Positions 1 to 13,795 of a stretch of 64,000 nucleotides of DNA are shown here, one piece after another; position 1 is the stretch's first letter, and every line of letters starts with the position of its first letter. The stretch lies in NCBI RefSeq assembly GCF_011075055.1, contig NC_058156.1, positions 2,294,001-2,358,000 of the forward strand, read 5' to 3'. Source of the DNA: Mangifera indica (Eukaryota > Streptophyta > Magnoliopsida > Sapindales > Anacardiaceae). The notes under the pieces were generated by a model, which saw only the letters and a list, made by a program, of their open reading frames with translations, was not told the origin of the DNA and ran no database searches. Position numbers and translations under genes: made by a program.

Positions 1-332
1 TTCATCCAGGAGTGAAGAAGAACAATGAGAATAGAGCAGGAATTAGGACAACTGATGTGAAGAACAACGAGAATAGGGCAGGAATTAGGACAACTGATGT
101 GGTAAGAAGTTAACGACGACAAAAGAGGCTGAAAAGACCATGGGTTGCGACGTCATATTCAGAGATTACATGGCCCAAACATAACTAGCCAACAAAGAAA
201 AGGTTAGACTCTCAACCATTGCCTGCAGAGTTGGGCTGAGCAAACATGACTCAGACAAGCCAATATAGTATTGTCTTCCTCTAAGAGGATAAAACAAAAA
301 TCATGATAGCTTCAGGGAAAAAAATTACTTAC
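1..332. other. PTAC2 intron 3 (partial) with a 42-bp tandem duplication
   Basis: No continuation of the PTAC2 reading frame is visible here after the donor at 327-332 on the minus strand, so this is read as the intron before the last exon(s), which lie off the left edge. Positions 18-59 and 60-101 are two head-to-tail copies of a 42-bp unit that differ at about two bases. Confidence 0.6.
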
Positions 333-3300
333 ACTACAACAACAGTTGCAAGTTGAGGAAGATCCTCGCCGCTCATGAACATCTCATACATATTGTTGAG
401 CCAAACTGATATTGCTGTATATGCACTGCCTTCCCACATTCTGTGAAACAATCAACTTAAAGATTAAAAGGAAATTACTATAAAAATATAAGAATTACTT
501 GAGAAAGTAATTTTCATGGTACCTATGAACATCCACAGACCAAACAAGTCTGTTATTACGAAAAAGTTCAGGGAAAAGCCCCCGCTTTGTCGCTTCATGA
601 AGCACTCTTGCCGCCCGTTCTCTCTGGCCAAGCCACCAAAGTGCTTCCAAAAGTGCATTGTAGAACCTCATTCCCAAACCACAACCTTCAGAGTTAAGTT
701 TGTCAAAGACATACTCTACCATCTGCCAGTTAGACTCATCATCGTATTCTCCCTTGATCATCTGCCCAGTTACTTGGTGGATATTTGAAACTCTATTTGT
801 GTACATCTCATCAAGCAATTCATAGGCATCATTCCACCTGAATTAAGGTTTTAAAGGAATCAGATATATTGCCAAAAAGGAAGTAGGCTGACACTGCTTC
901 TGTGACATTTATAGATAACATGAATTAATTATTATGTCACAAGTTAATAAAAACTAAAAGCGCTGCTACTTCACTGGCATTTACAAATTAATTACAGTTG
1001 GGCAAGTTTAAAGATGTTATATGAAATCCATAATTTTGTTAGCTAAATAACCCTTATATCTCCGTTTATCATTTTATGTTTTCCAAGTTTTAAGCATCAC
1101 ACGGATATACAATATACATAGTCCATTGCTTTCCATAACTCAAATTCAGTGCACTTCAAGGCAATTTTTCAAGATATAAGGACTTCTGGTAACACTAACT
1201 GCCAGAACTTTTAAAAAGATAGCTTATCTAAAACACCAAGGAGTTGAAGAAATTAAGGACCAACTGATAATGAATAACGCATGGAGAAGACAGGAATAAG
1301 CAGTTAACAGAAAGTTGAAATTTCACATCCTGAGGCCTAAGAAACTTCAAGTAAATGTTTGGTATCTTCTGTGCAGAAACACCACTAAATTTACAGAGCA
1401 TACAATGTTTCAAAAGGAAAAAAAAGACATACCACAGCATGTACTCTTAAAAGTTAACTTTTATGAAAGCAAAGCACCAAGCAAGAGCATTGTTTTCACA
1501 TGCAACCTCTCAAATATTGCACTTCCAAATACTATTCCATTACAAGCTCAAAATGAATAAGCTGACAGCTTCTCAATCCTATATGAGAAAGCAAGAACCA
1601 CACCTTGCCAAGTGTACATTTCAACCGCCAAACATACCCTTTTTGTATTAAGTTTGAAAACAAAGTATATAAATTAAATGTCACAAATGACATAAATAAA
1701 AAAATTTATCACACTAAAAGAATGTTCATAGTTACCATTCACAAAAACTTGTCCCTAGATTTTAACTACTTAATATCTAATAGAACAATGTGTTACTATT
1801 GTCATCTGTGATGAATCAGAATAGCTTATGTCTAAAAATTTAATCTGCTATATAATAGGATTCCTAGTGTTCAAGTTCTTCACACATTCAAGATTTTGAA
1901 AGAGATATGCAATTATTGAGAAACCCACCGTTCATGATTGAATACACAGAGAGAAAACTGACCTGTTACTCTTTGCATAAACAGCCAGCATCATACTGTA
2001 GCACATAACATTTGGCAATATCCCAGAAGCTTTAATTTCCTGGAATTGTTCCTTACTCTCGTCAACAAGGCCTGCAAAGCAGTAAACACTTAAAACCGCC
2101 TCAAGGGTCCTCTCATCAGGGTCACATCTCACCTTTTCCATCTGAACATACGCCTTTATAGCTTCCTCAAACTGGCCTCCTTGCCTAAAAGCTTCAATCA
2201 GAGCATTGAATGAATCTCGATTCCTTGAAACACCAGCCTCACCCATTCTTGACAAAATCGCCCCACACTCCTTGTACAGTCCACCTCTTGCAAAAGTATG
2301 CAGCAGTGAGTTGAAAGTTTCAAAAGTTGGCTGGCTCTGAATTTCATTCATTGTGTTAAAAGCAACAAGTGCTTCCTCATACAATGCAGCCTGCCCATAT
2401 GCTGCAACAACACCAGTGTATACTTTGGAACTCGGTACTATACCTCTCTCATTCATGTAAAGTAAAATCTTCTTGGCATCCTCCTGTAGCCCTCCTTTCC
2501 CACAAGCAAAAATCAAACCCTCATAAGTCTCCATATTTGGCTCAACATTCTCCTCCACCATATCTTGAAACAAAGTTACCACCTCCTTAAAATACCCACC
2601 TTCCCCAAAAACCTGTATCAAAATATTATAAGTGGCTGCATTAGGCTCCGTATTACTCGCTTTCATCTCAAGGAAAAGCTCTCTCACATCATCATACCTC
2701 CCATTCCTCCCATACAGATTCAACAAAATACTATAAGTTGCAGCATTTGCAACACACCCTGCTGCCTGCATCTGCCTAAACTCTCCCATTGCCTCCTTAA
2801 TCGACCCCATTTTTGCATGAGCTTCTAAAAACACATTATATGATGTTACATCTGGTAAATTCCCTCCAACCTCCATCTCCCCAAGAAGCTCCGAAACCTT
2901 TTCTAATTTCCCCAATTTCCCGAAAGTCTCAACGAGATAACTATATGTAGTTAAATCAGGTAACACCCCACCTTCATTCATTGTCCTGAAAACCATCTCT
3001 GCTTCATCACCTAAACCTCTAGCACCACAAGCACTTAACAATGTATTATAAGTCACAATATCAGGTTGTATCCCTTCATGTCTCATTTCCGCAAATAGTC
3101 CTAACAACCCCTCCCAATCTAATCCCCCTCTTGCACACGCATTAATCACAGTGTTATAAGTCAAAATGTTAGGCAAAATCTTCTCTCTTTTCATTCTCTC
3201 TAAGAGGTCAAGAGATGTTTCATACTGACCGTGACGTCCATACGCATTAATCAATGCTGTGTATGAAAAAACACTTCGTGGTACGCCTTGACTAGGCATT

Positions 3301-3812
3301 TCCTCGAAAATCTCAGCCGATTTCTCGAGCAAATTCTCTCGCCCTAACAAACTTATCATTATCGTGTAAATATGTTCGTTCGGTTTGCACCAGATCTGCC
3401 TCTGCATATATTTAAATAAACGAAGAGAGCGCTGCCAGTCGCCGCGTTGAGCGAATTCCTTGAAGACCAAAGCGAAGTCGTTTAGGGAAAGCTTGTTTTT
3501 GAACATGTCGAGGCATCGCGCGATACTGCCACGGGGTGGGAGGGAACTAAGCTTGTTAATTAGAGATTCGACGTCGTAACTATACTTTCCTTTCTCGACA
3601 ATGACAGATGGATTCCCAAGGACCAACTCTTTCGGCTTGGCTCGGACTTTCACGGAGACAGTAGACAATCCACAGTCGCCAACTAGGAACATTCGATGTC
3701 CGTAGAAGATATCTTTGTCGCCGGAGAGGAATCTCCGTTGAAGTGAGAAATTACATAAGTATGGCTTCAAGTTTGGTCTCAGAAGAGAAGGACTGGGTAT
3801 CGAGAGGGTCAT
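333..3812 (-). CDS. PTAC2: PTAC2-like pentatricopeptide repeat protein, 3' end off the window
   Basis: Three exons are readable on the minus strand: 3812-1963, 837-523 and 440-333. All have GT-AG borders and the phases join correctly (N-R-W across intron 1, H-R-M across intron 2). The first ~70 residues look like a plastid transit peptide. From about residue 105 there is a continuous series of ~35-residue PPR motifs (YTALINAYGRHGQ, YNTLLSACGARGL, YNILIQVFGEGG and others). The order and wording of the repeats match PTAC2, a PPR protein of the plastid transcriptionally active chromosome that supports transcription by the plastid-encoded polymerase. Family members end in an SMR domain, which would lie in the missing exon(s). 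Intron 1 is about 1.1 kb. The gene is head-to-head with the coiled-coil gene at 4523. Recognition is by family memory, with no alignment run. Confidence 0.9.
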
Positions 3813-4522
3813 CTTGGTGAAATAATTTGCATGAATTTCGAGAAAAATAAAGGAAACGGATTTTCTGGGTGAATTGTTGAGGTTTTCTAGCGAATTTCAA
3901 TGGGAAAGTCATACAGAACTGAGAGTTTAGAAGTTGTTTTTCAATGAAGTCAGGTAGAGCTTTTGTGGATAACAGGGGGAAGGGATACTGGAGCAGGGTT
4001 TAAGGACCCTGACCCGAGACCCGTTTCTGAATGGTTGACCCGATACTAAACTGGTTTTTTGGCGGTAATTGGACCGATTAAAAAGTTCGCGATAAAACAA
4101 CCATTTTCTCATAAAGGGCCGCACTATTCTGTTCGCTACCCCCCCATAATCCCTTAATCACCACCGCCAAACCTAACCGTCACACCCACGTATCTCTTCC
4201 CCTAAAATCACAACCATCGTTTTGCCACGTTTTATAATGCCACGTGCTTGACTGGACCCCACTATACGAGGCCCCCTCGCTCCCGTAGAACGCAACGGGG
4301 TTAACTGTCTGTCTTCTCACGGGGAGTCTTGTAGTTGTTATGAACTAGCGAGGGCTTTTTGGTAAAATTGACCTAACCTTCAGTTCGTAACAGTCAGCTG
4401 CAAAGGGAAAGAAAAAACAAAACAAAACCAAACCGTCTCCTTTGGTTTCTGCTTGTTAAGTTTTGGTCTGAAATTGAAGAGGCAACACATTAATGTGTTA
4501 AGCATTTAGCTGAACTTAGATT
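3813..4522. promoter_or_regulatory. Divergent promoter region with G-box
   Basis: About 0.7 kb separates the start codons of two divergent genes, so both 5' UTRs and promoters must lie here. A CACGTG G-box is at 4241-4246, with another CCACGT core at 4225-4230. G-boxes bind bZIP, bHLH and PIF factors and are common in light-responsive and plastid-related promoters. Regulation itself is inferred. Confidence 0.5.
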
Positions 4523-7500
4523 ATGTCCGATTCCGAGGTATATTTTCTTTTTCTTTTAAACCCTTTTGTGAGCATCTCAGTGACAACTTAGAGCATCAGT
4601 TTGATATTTTGTGGGTTTATTTTTTTATTTTTATTTTTAGTTTTGGTGGAGTTTGTGGGTACAGAGATTGATTCTGATCTTGTTTTTGTTCGTTAAGTTG
4701 TGTGCTTTAAAGAGTGTTGTTTGATTGAAAAATTATTTGGTGTCTGTTGGTTTTGGTGTAGCATAAACTGATGGCCTTGAAGAAGGCCTATGCGGATATT
4801 ATTTTGAACACGGCGAAAGAGGCGGCGGCGAGGATAATGGTGTCGGAGAGGAAAGCGATGAGATATCAGAAGGAGCTGTTTACGGCGAAAGAAGACGCGT
4901 TGCGTATGCTGCTTCGGCTTAAGCAAATGTTGGATACTAAGGTATTCTGTTTATATATTCCTTTCTGTTTGATCTTGTTTTTGTGTTTTGGTGTTGAGGA
5001 GTTGATGAAGGGTTCCTTCTGTTTGGTGTTAATTGTTCGTTTGCTGAGAAACCTTCTAATTTGATTCTTTTAATTCGTTCGTTTCATTTAATGTTTCTGT
5101 GTTTTCTTATTTGGCTTGGCTTGGCTTGCTGGGGTGTCTCTTATGATTGATTATGTCTTGTGAGGTTTTTGCTTTACATTGAAGAGAGTATTTCATTGTA
5201 TATAGTTTCTTTCTTTTTCTTTTTTTTCCTTCTTTCTCTCATTTTTTTAATATTAAGCTCTGAACAGTCGATGAATCAGAGAGAACATGTAACCTTGGGG
5301 TTTTTACTTTTCTTTCAATGACTGTTTTTCCCCTATATGATTGTTCATGGTTAGAAAGGAGTCTGCATTAGCTGATGGGTTTGTCTTACTGTGGGATGGT
5401 GTGAAATAATGTTTTCTTCTCTTGCTAAAACTGCAATCTGGCCTAGAATACATGTAGTGCTTAGCAGTATTTGAAATCAGTCCTAGAATATGTCAAAGGA
5501 TTAGCATTTTCTGAAATTTGTCCTATCATTCATGTTTTCAAGAATTTTCGTTGTTCATAAGCAGTCTTATTTTGGGGCATGTTTTTCTGTCTTTTTTTCA
5601 GTAAATGATGGATTCTATTGGTTTTTATGTTGTATTTTGTAATGGTTATGGCTTGTATAACATCTTTTACCCTTTTCATTGTCTAAATACTAGATTTCCC
5701 TGAAGACAATATTTGGTATCCCAATTCTATTGTTACAGGAGTTTTTGTCATCTTAAAATCATCTCATTGTGTAAACTTTCTATCATCATTCACTGAAAAT
5801 AATCCAATTAGAGTTTCATCATGTTCATCAAATATATATTTTACTTATTTTATCTTGGAGTTCACTCTATTCGTGCCTGTGTTTGGGAGGAATGCAGGTG
5901 GGACTGCGGATAAGCTGTATTATAAAAATTGTCTAAATAGCACAACTTTTCATTCTAACATTAGACGATTCTTGTACATCTCTCTTGTTTGATTACTTCT
6001 AGAAAGTGAAAAACAGAGGCAGTTTTGTTCCTTCTTTTTTTTTTTTTTCTCCCCTACGGTTCTATCTTGTTTCACTCCTATTTCCTAATAGGTGATCTCA
6101 AATCCATTTTTTTCAGTTGCTTGCTTGAAAGAGTGTGTCTTCAGTCTCAACCTTGGCCCAAGACTGAATTCACAGAAAACAAACAGTGGGTACACAGCTT
6201 GTTGCAAATTTTTCGATGCTCCACTACAACTAATCAGTCATGTGTTTTGACATTTTTATGTCATATATCATCCCATGTATACGTTTTCAGAGAGTATTTT
6301 GTGTTGCTACATGATCTAAAGTGGAAAAATGGATTGCTGATTCTTGAGATGGCAGGAAGAACAGGGAATTAGGTTTGTTTGATTTGGGGTGAATCAAGCA
6401 ACATAGTGAGGTCACCAGAATCTAATCTTCTGTTTGATAGTTTCTGCTCGTTTTGTGTTCTCCTTTTTGAACTCTTTCTTATTTTTTCATCTTATGTAGG
6501 ATAGCTAAAAGAATTAAACTAATGGTGCATTAATTATAGGTTAATGAAGCACAGGTAGCAGCCTTGTATAAACAAAGTAAGATAGACGAACTTGAAGCAC
6601 AACTTGGTGAAGCAGAAGATGTAGTAAAAGATCTTAGAGCAGAGTTGATAGAAGCACAAGATGAATTGGAGAGGGCAACAAACGATCAAATGCGACTTTT
6701 GGATGAACAAAATGCCTATGGTGATGTTGCTACTATGATGACAGCATCACTGGACAACAGACTCAATACTTCTGTGACTATGGTGTCTTCTCTACCAGAT
6801 GCAATATCTGAATTGGTTGTGACGTCTGATGTGAAGAATTCACCTTTGAAGATGACTTTTGAGGGGAACCAATGTTATGGTGAAAATGGTTCTCATAAAG
6901 ATAATTGTATTTTTTGCAATTCTGACTTTGCCTCTATAGTTACAAGAAGAAAAGAGCCTAAGCTTTACAGGAATGGGTGCACCCAGAGAATTCATGCATT
7001 TGAAAGAAACCTCTTAGGTGGAAATTTGTCTCTTCCTGGGCAAGTAGATGATGGAAAAAATGAAACCTCTATTGGAGAAGATGAAGATGCATGCACAAAC
7101 CTTGACGCTGGGGCTGATAAAATGGATGGAGTAGAGAATAATCCAGATGAATACAAAATGACAGAGGGAAATAGAAACTGCATTTCAGTTCAATCTTTGA
7201 AGTCCTTTTACTGGAAAAGAAAAAGAGCTGGCAGATATAAGAAAAGAAAGGTTTTCTTTAGGAATTTTCCAGATGGGGTTGTAGAAACAACTCAAGAATC
7301 TGATCATTTCCGCCCCAGGAATTTCCCTGATGCAGTTGGTGACGATGTCCTACTTGATTCCTCTAAGATATTTGAAACTAAAGCTGAGAAGGATTCAGAA
7401 TATCTGTCAACCCAGCAATCACTGTCAGATAATGGTAGGATGATTTTTCAGTCAGAATGTGCAGAAGTTATTGAAAGTGATTTTGAGTTTCACAATGCTT

Positions 7501-7868
7501 GTACTGTTCAAACCCTATCAAACAATGATGACTTGTTGGTAGATACATTGGAGTTGACAAGTCAGGAATGTGGATCTGTAGAGAGTTCTGAGGTTCCAGC
7601 TTGCAGTGCAGATGCTCAAGCTGTCAATATGCCTTCAGTAAATTCAGATGTTAAAGCGCCTAATTTAACGGAAGGGATTCCTACTCAACCTTTATATGTT
7701 AAATTTCTCAAGTATACCTTCCAAAGGAAGCAGAAGAAGGAATCTTTGAACGGTTATGATGGGAATTCTTCTGCCAAAGAAAGCATTGTGAAGACAAAGA
7801 TGGGGGAAAAGCAAAATGGTTCTTTGGAGTCACATACGTCAACTGAATCATCTCGAGATAGTCAATGA
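4523..7868 (+). CDS. Uncharacterised plant coiled-coil protein (~507 aa)
   Basis: Three exons: 4523-4537 (MSDSE), 4762-4941 and 6540-7868, with GT-AG introns and all junctions in phase 0. The N-terminal ~120 residues are charged and helical (AYADIILNTAKEAAARI, then LEAQLGEAEDVVKDLRAEL), predicted as coiled coil. The rest is a low-complexity acidic/serine region with basic patches (YWKRKRAGRYKKRKVFF at about 225-240) that could be a nuclear localisation signal. I recognise it only as a plant-specific family of unknown function. The tiny 5-codon first exon is supported by its good donor and by the frame, but other starts are possible. After the TGA at 7866-7868 the frame continues into what looks like a decayed C-terminal end (see findings). 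Confidence 0.75.
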
Positions 7869-8960
7869 CTAGCACAGTTGGCTTGTCAGGTTGGCTATAT
7901 GTTTATTTATAGTTCTGGTTTGGATGCATGCATTTGGAGTATGTTTGTTTTTCATGTTAGTACTCATCTAGAAATGATGATATCTTTATTTACTGGTTCT
8001 ATGGTTGTCATGAACTGTGGCTCAATTGGCGAATTAGCTAGTTTTTATTTCTCTTTTTTTCTGAATATACTATTGCCTTTGTTTAAACTAATCAATTTGA
8101 GAATCTCATCTGAGATGCTGATGATGGATCATAGATTTATTTAACGCACATGTTTGCTTGTGCTTGAGGCTTCCAATAATTTGCCATTAATATAGTCATA
8201 AGTTCTGATTGATCTCTCTGCTAAGTAATATTCCTGTAGATTCAAAATCTCTCTTTCCATTTCCCTTTCTTAAATTTTCTGGAAAAATAGGCTGATTTGT
8301 CGATTTTATTACCAGCGAAAACATCAAAATATTAAGCCTTGAGCTGCGAAAAGCAAGCATATTGTTAAGTCCTGAGAATGGTTGCTTTGTTTCTTGTTGG
8401 TGTATTCACGCTTCATCTCTAAATCTCGCATTCTTTTTCCATCCACCTTTCTTTGTTCATTTCTTTTTCGTGTGCAAATGTGGGTGTCATATTTTCATAA
8501 TCGGTTCTGGTCAGGTTTATAGTTGTGTCACCGTCTTGGCTGACTAACATGAAGCAGGTTGGTGATGAGAGAAAACCTAACGCTTTTTGAAGCATCTCCT
8601 TTCCGATATCCATAGTATCAACAGGAAAAACATGCAGAAAATTACTGTCTTGCTATTGACTTTGGACTGTCCCATTTATCATCTGAATATTCCAATGCAG
8701 CTATATTTGAACACTTTTTTCTTCCTAATCATGATATTATATGGCTTAGAATTAATCTCTAAATTTGTCCTTCACAGCTTATATGACTGACTGAGAAGAA
8801 ATGCTGTATTCGGCCGAATGGAGCAAGCACAGAATTGACCCCATCCTAACCCTCTTCAATGTAGCTCAGAAGACGATGTTTGTCGAACAATTCTGATGAA
8901 TAGGCTGCAGATTATGAAGGGAAAGCTATACATCTCCAACTTTATAATATATATAGACAT
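7869..8960 (+). other. Probable 3' UTR, with possible remnant of a final coding exon
   Basis: T-rich, transcribed-looking sequence. In frame after the stop the codons read LAQLACQ, then a GT donor at 7890-7891. An AG acceptor at 8776-8777 opens 8778-8849, which in the same frame reads LI, a TGA, then LTEKKCC and on to TAA. Both parts stay in register across the putative intron, which suggests a lost C-terminus. Confidence 0.35.
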
Positions 8961-10499
8961 GTTCATCAAGAAATCAAAATTGTTGTACTTTCTGTAATTG
9001 CTGCATCATATTATATTATATTTAAGTAGTCTGATGAAATTATTTGGGGTGGTTTAATGGAAGCCTTTAGTAAAATTGTTACTTGCTGTGTTTTAATGTC
9101 CATAAAATACATCACTGCTTCTTGATTCCGAGATCAAATGACAAGATCTGGAGTTTCACTCCATAACTGCATTTGTCAACTTTCATATCTTGTTATTTTA
9201 GTAACAAAAATCATTTGTATTTATAAATTAGTATTAATTCGAGTAGTAATAATAAATTAATATTATATGATGGATGATTTCAACCTAATCATATAGTGAT
9301 ACGTAACTATTGATATTTTAATTAGTATTCATTATACAAGGATATTGTATTGTTCTTTCAAGAATTTCTAGTTCACAACTTTTAAGGTATAAAATTTATG
9401 ATGTGATTTACCTCTTTATTATAGTTATTAATATTTTGCAATATACGTTATTTTGGGCATAGAAGTCTTAGAAATCTTTTTGAATGATTCCTACTCATTA
9501 GCATTTAAAAGTGTAAGTGAATCGAGTTGAGCCACGAGCGCAATTTAGTTATTTTAAAACAAAGCTCAAGTTCATCCAATAAGAAAATTTTAGACTCAAG
9601 TTCGAGACCGAAATAGTTTATTTAAGCTTGGTTTAAAAAATTATATTTGAACTCTATAACAATTAAAAAAATTATATTTAAATTTTTTTAACACATATAT
9701 TTATAAAGGCTAAGATTTTGAGAGTATAAAAACAAGATTTGAAACTTTTAAATATTAGTGATATTTTACTTAAACCAAATAATGAACTTGTGAGGTTACC
9801 AAACTGATTACAACAAATTTGAGTTTGAACTTAATTTGACACAAATCAAGCCTCTAGCAGCTCGTAAATGGCTCAGTTGATTTACCCCCTACAGCGAAGG
9901 CCCAAATTTACCATACAGTCTTGCATTAATTGAGATTGTGTGATATACAATATGTATCATACGATACGATACAGATATAAAATAATACATATCATTAGGT
10001 ATACGAATTAATATGATACAAATTTTTTTATTCTATTTTTTAAAAACCGTATCATGTAATACGATACAATATTAGATGTGCAATACAAAAAATTAGATTT
10101 TCGATACATAATATAATATTTGATTTGACTATCATGGTGGTGATCTTGAATGTTACATAAAGGTGTGCTTAAAGATACCATAATTAATCACGAGAATCAT
10201 TTCCATTTCATATTCAAGCTACAACGAAAGAAAATGACTAGCTAACCGTCAGGAGGGCGAAAAGGCTGCCCTAATCTATACACATCTCACACTTGGTGGA
10301 AACATTTGGTGTAAAGTGATTACTCTTCTTTCAGTCTTCGAATTACTTGAAAAGTTTAAAAACCAAAAAAAAAAAGCTAATTGAATTCAAGAATTATTGA
10401 ATGAATATGCTTCTTGATCCCCTGACTGCTGACTAAGAGGACTACTTTCATGGGAAAGTAAAGAGAAAAAGAAAAAGAAAAACCTGAATCCATGTACTC
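8961..10499. other. Intergenic AT-rich DNA with two dispersed repeats
   Basis: No gene is seen. About 9520-9880 belongs to the degenerate GAGTTTGAAC/GTTCAAACTC repeat class found throughout the window. About 9945-10130 is a run of ATACGATAC/GTATCATA-type repeats, related to 15700-16020. Confidence 0.5.
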
Positions 10500-11106
10500 A
10501 GTAATGGCCCTCAGATATATCCCTTACATAAGAGTATTTTCACCAACTATCACGCGTATAATGATTCCTTCATGACCTGCTAACTTCACACCTGCTGCAC
10601 AATAAGTAGAAATCAAATGGTTACCAGGATAAACAGGAGTTAATCTAATATGTTAAATTTCAGCTTTGACAGAAAAAGAAGACAAAAAGGGAAACCACAT
10701 TTTGTATGCAATGATCCAAATGCCCATCTTAGCATTATAAAAGATCATGGCAGAAGCTTCATGGGAAACAGCATCCATGTGACTTGAGCTAGCTGGACAG
10801 GAGAGATAAGTTTGGGGAAGGTATATGCCCCTCACATGAATTATCTAGACAAATCCACAGTCAAGTTGATTTTATGGAGGGTTCTAACTACACAAATTGT
10901 TTGTCAACAGCGATACAATTACAATTATATCAAGCATCACATGTCCGAGAACCCCTGAACTGTGCTGAATCACATCATGCATGAACTAGCAGTCTAGCAA
11001 GATTATGAAAGAAAGAACGAACAAATAAGAAAGGAAAACATGAGACTGCTTGAAAAATCAAAGGCCAAAATCAGTGTTATTTTATAATACCTACTGATTC
11101 CACTGG
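10500..11106 (-). other. Probable 3' UTR of the TORTIFOLIA1-like gene
   Basis: Non-coding sequence of balanced composition directly downstream of the stop at 11107. It is less AT-rich than the flanking intergenic DNA. No further in-frame exon was found. Confidence 0.35.
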
Positions 11107-13795
11107 TTACTGATGTGCCACCTCTGATACACCCCTTGAATCAGTGCAAATTTCTGCTAATGGATTCACAATGAACCCACCGCCCTGATACCTCAACTTA
11201 CGATTCTGTAAATTAAGAGTTCCGGAGTTTCCATTAATATCAGTTCTGTGATGCATAGCACTGCATGATGAGGTGCCACCAGAAGAAGTAAATCTCGAGG
11301 TTGAACTTCGGCTTTCTGTCTTCCTCCAGAATTTGGAGCTTAAAAATTCAGCACCAGGTAGCAGACAACATGTGGTTCCCTGGGAGTCAGTATCGGTCAT
11401 CCTTCCAGTTGATACAGCCAAGTCATACGATATCCCATCTAGTGCCAGCTCAAGGCCGTGAACACGTGTCTCCAAAGAGTGCATCCCAGTTTGTGAGCTA
11501 CCAATGAATCTCTATACATATGGGGGAAAATCAGCAACAAGTGAGAAGAAACACTCATCAAAATGCATTAATTGATTCATTACTTATATACTAGAACTCT
11601 CATATACGGTTCAGATCATAGAAGTGTTATAACACATGCACACATGGATTGCATGGATGTAAGCTTATTTTGAACAAATGAAAGAAAGAGCATTGGAACC
11701 AAATCCAAAGGTGAAGAATTATGAATTCTAGAAGCAATTAAAGACTATGAGAACAATAAAACAAATCTATAGAATTATTTGTCTTTCATATTACTTCTGT
11801 CAAGCTGACATTGATTAAGTGTTGACAATTAAGTAGCAGGCTTATTGTAATCCACTGATAATGTCATTTAGGGAGGCCATGAGACGAATATAAACTTTGT
11901 CTAACATTAAATGGTTTTGTATGTAAGGTAAATTTCAATGATAGGAGGAACAACTCTCTAACATATGGTACTTTATAAATAGGTGTAGGCATATGTATTA
12001 GACAGCAAAATATCAAGTTAAAATTGAAGCCAAATTTCGAGGCATTATAAACTAACCTGAAGGAGATCTAGTAGACTGGATTGTTGATTTTCAATCTGAA
12101 CAAGTTGATTGCGGATCAAAGATAAATCTTCACAGTCCTTATGATTCATCTGCAGATTCTCACAATTATCACTAAATACAAGAGTATTTTCTCGGCTCTC
12201 CTCATGACATGGGACAACCCGAGATCCAGACCTCAACCCTCCAAATTTGTGCATCCTGTCATCAGAACTCTTGTTGAAAAGGGCACGTTTTGTATCAGGC
12301 TTTGGAGGCCTAGTTTTCTCATTCTTCCTTCTTTCTGAGGCATTCCCATCTCTTTCCATGACATCATCCTCAGCATCCATTAAAGAAGCAGAACCAGGAA
12401 CAGAAATCTCAACTTTCCAGTTTGAAGGTTTTTTATGCTCCAGCTTTTGGAAAATTTCCTGACTCGTTTTCTTAAAGGGGCCTCTCTTCCTAACAGTGTT
12501 TGCAAATGAACCATCAGGTGGAGTTGACTTGCCAGCTGAAATCGATTTCCTCTGCAACTCAAGACCTGAAGTGAAATTATTCGGGCCAACTAGATATCTT
12601 CCATCACTTGCATTTTCTAATCCCCATCAACATAAAAGAGAAAAAAATAAGAACATCAGAGATATGATCAATCAAAAGAAGAGAAACATTCAACAAGCCC
12701 AAATCATCAGAAAGCAAATCCAAATGAAAATTCAGCAAATTGTTGCAGATTCAGATCTTTGAGTTCCCTCAGCAAATCTAAACAGATGATCCAATTCTCC
12801 TAAAGATCTATGATTTCTCAATCATGAATATAAAAAAATACCTTTGGATAAACAATGCGATTGTAGTGGCTGGGACACCTCCGGTATATCTGGAACTTGT
12901 TTCCATGCCTCTATCATCTGATTCATGACCTCCCTAACAGCCTTTACCTATCAACGAAAAAATAAAACCATACACTTTCAACAGCAACTATATAATTAAC
13001 ACTAAAACTAAAAAAATAACAAATGCAAACCTTATCAAATCTCCTACTCTCAGAAACTTTCAAGCAATTGGCCTTAAACTCAGCTACCGAATCCTTCTCC
13101 ACCGCGGCCAACCTCCACAGCCCCTCCGCTGCGGCTTTTCTCACCGCCCAATCATCACTACTCAAAAACCCAAGCAAACAGCTTATCAGCCCCTTCAGCC
13201 CCTCCCCACCCGCCGCACCCGATCCGATCACACTCCCAACCACCACCAAAGCTGCTGCTTTGGCCTTGAACCGTTCATTCTTCACCAACCTCTCCAATCT
13301 CGCCAACAACCTGCCCAGCCTCCCCGCATCTGGATCCGGCGCCGCATCGATCGCTGCAGCCAGGCACAGCGCCGCACCGACCTGCGCATTCATATCCTGC
13401 TCCGTGAAAAGCGCGTCGGACAGCAACTTCAAAATAGTGACAAATGCCGACGCAGTGACACGTGACGAAAGAGACGAAATTGTGCTTATGCACGTGGCCT
13501 GGATGGAGGAGTTCTTGTCACGGAAATTGCGTGTGAGATTGTTGACGATCTTGGTTACGTAAGGCGACAAATTGTGGGACGACGACAGAGTGGTGATGAC
13601 GTGGGTGCATTCTTTTCTGACCCCCAGTCTATCGGAGGAATTCGTAGAAAGAATACAGGAGAGAAATGTCGGGAGGAGAGCTGATTCCAACGTTGAGGCT
13701 ATTGATTCCAGTTCGGTTGCTGCCTGTGAATACGTATCACGGTCCGACAGTTTTGTCAGTAAACCGTAAACTCTGAGTTTGAGAGGTTGAGCCAT
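11107..13795 (-). CDS. TORTIFOLIA1/SPIRAL2-like microtubule-associated protein (611 aa)
   Basis: Four exons on the minus strand: 13795-13031, 12947-12842, 12616-12057 and 11511-11107. GT-AG borders and phases agree, giving 611 residues. Residues ~1-290 are all-helical HEAT/ARM-type repeats starting MAQPLKLRVYGLLTKLSDRD, with the segment SSDDWAVRKAAAEGLWRLA that is characteristic of the plant TOR1/SPR2 family. The middle is a basic, disordered linker. Residues ~460-530 (LSLIRNQLVQIENQQSSLL, then METRVHGLELALDG-like heptads, here HSLETRVHGLELALDG) form the conserved C-terminal coiled-coil block. Family members bind microtubules, track minus ends and control cortical array order and straight growth. 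At 611 aa it is nearer the shorter TORL paralogues (~600-625 aa) than TOR1 itself (~860 aa). The N-terminal exon is GC-rich for this window. Confidence 0.9.

Noticed and set aside
2369..2828. Plus-strand ORFs opposite the PPR gene
   Set aside because: Antisense shadows of the PPR coding exon with no family resemblance.
13023..13562. 179-codon plus-strand ORF
   Set aside because: Shadow of the GC-rich first exon of the TORTIFOLIA1-like gene, whose HEAT repeats are on the minus strand.
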